Part shown: one piece after another, positions 62,416 to 64,000 of the stretch
How the letters are laid out: the number at the start of each line of letters is the position of its first letter
Position numbering within the stretch: the first letter of the stretch is position 1
Source of the DNA: Oncomelania hupensis
Lineage: Eukaryota; Mollusca; Gastropoda; Littorinimorpha; Pomatiopsidae
DNA length: 64,000 nucleotides
Assembly (NCBI GenBank): GCA_036898135.1
Contig: CM072522.1
Coordinates: forward strand, 5,508,151 to 5,572,150
Direction of reading: 5' to 3'
The notes under the pieces: model-generated
What the model was told of the DNA's origin: nothing
Databases searched by the model: none
The model's input: only the letters and a program-made list of their open reading frames with translations
Translations under genes and position numbers: made by a program

Positions 62416-63434
62416 GTGGATTAGCCATCCTCACAGGGTTGGAGTGTGCAGGATGGGGAATTCCAGGTTTCGGGAGAACAGGCTGCTGCATGGAGCTGTG
62501 TAGTGATGTGGGCTGAACACTCATTCTCAGCACTGAGGGTTCTGGGTACATGACTGTAGGAGAATCTTGGTACTTCAAGCTGTAATTCACAGGCTGTTCG
62601 CTACTGTCGGAATCATCCTCTCTCTCATAACCCACATTTACCGACATATTTTTCTTCACTAAGTGTTCGTACAGTTTTTGGGGAGGAGGGTGAGCTACAC
62701 CTCGGCTAGAGAAAGTAGAAAAGGTGGGCTGGGAATAACAGTCTGTGGTGGTGATAGGGTTGGAGTCCCCCACCCCTGCTAAAATGGCAACTTCTTGCAT
62801 GTAGCGCACGATGCGACAGGGCTGTGTCCCGCGAGGAGATAACTCCCTAGTGTTTCGTGGTGACATTTCTCTTCCTTGACGATAGGACACTGAAGAACAA
62901 GCATGGTCGGAGCTGACCCGATGCAAGCCTTGTCCATCTTTCTGCCTCTCTAGCGACCCTCCTTGTCGTCTAGTCAGCAAATGAGAGCTCTTAGCTAACA
63001 TGTGGTGTACGCGCGACCGATCATGGGAGATGTCAGAATGGGTGCTGGAAACACTGTCCTCACTGCTTGCACGACCTACTCGCTTTGGTGAGTCAGTCCG
63101 AGCATCCAGATGACTAATATCTGCAGAATCGTTACTGCTGCACCTGGTGGCTACTTGTCTGCGGTGTAGTGCTCTGCGTGGGTCCTCCTCCCCCTTATCT
63201 CCTGGATAGACAAATCTCCCGCCGCTGTCAGTAGGGCTGTCCCGCGGGCTGTCCACGTTGTCGCACGTTTCAGACAAGTTCTGAGCTTCTAGCTCCTCCT
63301 CCAAGGCACGCTGCTTGCGGGCAGACAATGTGGGGCGGTTAGAGCTTCCCCCTCTGTCGCAGTCCATGCCTTTGCCTCCCCCTGCTGATGTAAGCAGGTT
63401 CCTCAATGCCGCACTGCTTCCCATCGCGATCATC
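62414..63434 (-). CDS. APC: APC exon (1 of 16 in window): post-armadillo region and first 15-aa repeat
   Basis: Acceptor GTTGTCAG before 63434 and donor CACAG|GTATAT; 1021 nt, one base completing a codon, then 340 codons. Begins MIAMGSSAALRNLLTSAGGG, matching the conserved M-I-A-M-G-S-A-A-A-L-R-N-L that ends the APC armadillo domain and begins the large last exon of vertebrates. A-L-E-E-E-L-E-A-Q-N-L-S-E-T follows. A Ser/Arg-rich stretch and a 15-aa repeat (SSEQPVNYSLKYQD) come next. This fixes the gene identity. The ATGs here are internal; upstream exons are outside the window. Confidence 0.95.
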
Positions 63435-64000
63435 CTGACAACACAAAACAACTATGTAGGATAGAGAGAAAAGAACACACAATGTAACAATCAGTTTGGT
63501 AACGACCAGTGTTATTATCAACTACTTCGCAGACCCTCTTTTGTGAGATGCTATGTTGGCCCCCTGTTTGAAATCTTGTGGGGGCATAGAGTTTTGTCCT
63601 GACATGCAGTGTCCCAATTTCCATCACCCTTTCACGTGTTTCTTAATTTATAGTAAGCTTGGGGCTGTGTTAAAAAACAACAAAACAAACAAATGTAACA
63701 ACTTTTGCCACACTCTGCGGATGACCTAATATTGTACACACTTTCAATCGGGTCCAAAGTCAAACTAGTTTTGAGCTGTTAGAGCTGGTGTGATGACCAA
63801 TGGGCTTTGCCTTTGGATGTTTAGTTTCTTTGGATATCTCCCTCCTCTTCTCATGACAAAAACACAAGGCAACATAATATAGATTCTATCCATTTTGTTA
63901 TTATAGAATATTCTGACCAAAAGTAAACATATTTATTCAAGATACAAGATACAAAATAATTTATTGCCAAGTGAATAATACACAAGGAATGCATTTGGTC
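63435..64000 (-). other. APC: APC intron, unassigned
   Basis: Upstream intron; short frames only, no recognised exon or element. Confidence 0.7.

Noticed and set aside
1..64000. CRISPR arrays, operons, riboswitches or bacterial genes
   Set aside because: None seen. The tandem repeats are microsatellites or local duplications without spacers, and the window is clearly eukaryotic.

Overview
The window is a piece of an animal nuclear genome: spliced exons, AT-rich introns, dense retrotransposons and DNA transposons, and no prokaryotic gene layout. The only host gene I recognise is APC (adenomatous polyposis coli), on the minus strand. It fills the window from 63434 down to 824 and runs off both ends. 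The armadillo/oligomerisation part lies beyond the right edge and the basic/EB1 C-terminus beyond the left edge. The repeat content (several RTE elements of the craniofacial-development-protein-2-like type, a Tx1-like L1, a Rex1-like LINE, a 2A-bearing LINE, a Polinton/Maverick remnant, piggyBac) fits an invertebrate, most likely a lophotrochozoan such as a mollusc. That taxonomic call is inference.

APC layout, 5' to 3' on the minus strand: 16 coding exons with compatible splice phases plus one candidate 15-nt microexon, about 6.9 kb of coding sequence. They encode the post-armadillo segment, four 15-aa beta-catenin-binding repeats, eight 20-aa repeats, a segment resembling the catenin-inhibitory domain, three SAMP (axin-binding) motifs and the start of the Ser/Pro/basic region. 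Vertebrate APC encodes the same region in one giant exon. Here it is broken by introns of up to about 20 kb that are packed with mobile elements.

Right part (46-63 kb): introns hold RTE and L2-like LINE fragments, a Tigger/pogo-type MITE, a broken piggyBac (in-frame stop plus SINE insertion), a foldback MITE in a GAA tract, a 0.7-kb retroposon and a 454-bp TIR element. Middle (41-47 kb): clustered exons and an unusual GC-rich 2.4-kb element with 35-bp inverted ends. The 28.6-40 kb intron holds a 3.8-kb DNA transposon (copy 2) and a minus-strand LINE. That LINE's ORF1 carries an N-terminal 2A-like motif and is split by a solo LTR; its endonuclease is split by a pogo element that itself carries a PIF/Harbinger-like insertion. 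Left part (3-23 kb): a matryoshka. A DNA transposon (copy 1) was invaded by an RTE, the RTE by a Polinton-like element with 92-96-bp inverted ends, and the Polinton by a LINE, a second RTE and a solo LTR. Next to it are a piggyBac fragment, a Rex1-like LINE and a nearly intact Tx1-like L1.

The mobile elements show no functional link to APC beyond residing in its introns. In a few places (a TA repeat at a donor, TTA/AAT repeats at other splice sites) they touch its splicing signals. Repeat boundaries are by eye; exon boundaries rest on GT/AG sites, phase agreement and conservation of APC motifs.
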